From JALZBL01 sp040004775 (lineage in GTDB: Bacteria; Actinomycetota; Actinomycetes; Mycobacteriales; Jatrophihabitantaceae), in contig JBDUAD010000043.1 in assembly GCA_040004775.1 (NCBI GenBank), positions 1 to 23,595 on the forward strand: a stretch of DNA of 23,595 bases, given 5' to 3'. A model generated the notes under the pieces. The model had not been told where the DNA came from, did not search any database, and saw nothing but the letters and a program-made list of their open reading frames with translations. Positions within the stretch are counted from its first letter, which is position 1; every line of letters begins with the position of its first letter. Made by a program: the position numbers and the translations under genes. Below, in pieces: positions 23,179-23,595 of this stretch.

Positions 23179-23569
23179 ATGGGCGAGCCGACTCCGCATC
23201 ACCCACCACCGCCTGGCTTCGGCGGACCCCAAGGTGCACCGCAACCGTCCGGGCCGTCCAGGCCGACCTACCCTCCTCCCGCCGCGTACGGCGCGCCGCT
23301 GCCGACCATTCGGCCGGGGACCGTTGGGCACGCCTCGCGGGATCGGGATCTCCGTCGTCCTGGCCATAATCATCCTCGGCATCTACACCTACGTCTGGAC
23401 GTGGAAGACGCACGACGAGATCAAGCGGCATTCGGGCATCGGCGTGGGCGGTGCGGTGGGGTTCCTGCTCTACCTCGTGGTGTCCCCGGTCACCTTCTTC
23501 GTGCTGGCCAGCGAGGTACGGCAGGGACAGCTCAACGACTACTGGCGCTCGCTCGGCGCGCGCAGCTGA
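23179..23569 (+). pseudogene. DUF4234 membrane protein gene with apparent frameshift
   Basis: An ATG at 23179 with AGGGGAACC directly upstream opens a Pro/Gly-rich cytoplasmic start: MGEPTPHHPPPGFGGP, later YGAPLPTIRPGTVG. This is typical of DUF4234 proteins. After about residue 50 that frame loses sense. The next forward frame, shifted by one base, continues TPRGIGISVVLAIIILGIYT with two membrane helices, KTHDEIKRHSGIGVGG and FVLASEVRQGQLNDYW, to a TGA at 23567-23569. The switch lies at about 23317-23330, in CCGGGGACCGTTGGGCAC, as if one base were extra. The rebuilt protein would be about 130 residues. It may be a sequencing error, a real mutation or, less likely, a programmed shift. Otherwise a weakly supported start such as the GTG at 23105 would be needed for the second frame. 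Confidence 0.6.
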
Positions 23570-23595
23570 CCCAGGGCCGTCCGCGCCGGACGACG

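Overview
The window is high-GC DNA from an actinobacterium. The strongest marker is the gene order fhaA-fhaB-pstP-rodA-pbpA-pknB beside a tRNA-Leu(CAG), which is the cell-division and signalling operon of Actinobacteria. Supporting signs are frequent GTG starts, GTGA/ATGA start-stop overlaps, an LAxTG sorting motif, an F420-type luciferase-like oxidoreductase, DUF2630 and DUF3072 proteins, and a mycobacterial-type SOS box. I cannot name a genus.

Left part (1-1613): a gene-poor, island-like stretch. It holds a possible C-terminal tail of a truncated gene, one small secreted protein, and the N-terminal fragment of an IS3-type transposase OrfA. The fragment stops at the 3' end of a tRNA-Ser(UGA) gene.

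1614-5511: a DinB/DUF664 protein, then divergently a beta-phosphoglucomutase-like HAD enzyme coupled to a GH65 disaccharide phosphorylase. This pair probably turns an alpha-linked disaccharide and phosphate into glucose 6-phosphate.

5529-9711: a two-gene surface operon (small LALTG-motif protein, then a DUF4012 membrane protein) with a visible promoter, an iron-sulfur photolyase of the (6-4)/FeS-BCP family, and a divergent DUF2630 gene.

9755-17957 (minus strand): the growth and division signalling operon. FhaA and FhaB are FHA adaptors, PstP is the Ser/Thr phosphatase, RodA and PbpA form a SEDS-bPBP peptidoglycan synthase, and PknB is the PASTA kinase. No pknA lies between pbpA and pknB. PknB and PstP both end in extracellular Thr/Pro tails encoded by DNA repeats. 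fhaB is preceded by a tandemly duplicated ribosome-binding-site/start module that forms two coupled mini-ORFs.

18143-23595: tRNA-Leu(CAG), an NAD-kinase-family gene, an HD-domain hydrolase divergent from a P-loop ATPase behind a double palindromic operator, a luciferase-like oxidoreductase divergent from a DUF3072 plus papain-fold two-gene unit behind an SOS-box-like site, and a DUF4234 membrane protein gene that appears frameshifted.

No CRISPR array, complete insertion sequence, rRNA or prophage was seen. I found no clear new multi-gene system. The best leads are the fhaB start-module array, the double operator upstream of the ATPase, the SOS-box/DUF3072/protease unit and the transposase fragment fused to the tRNA end.
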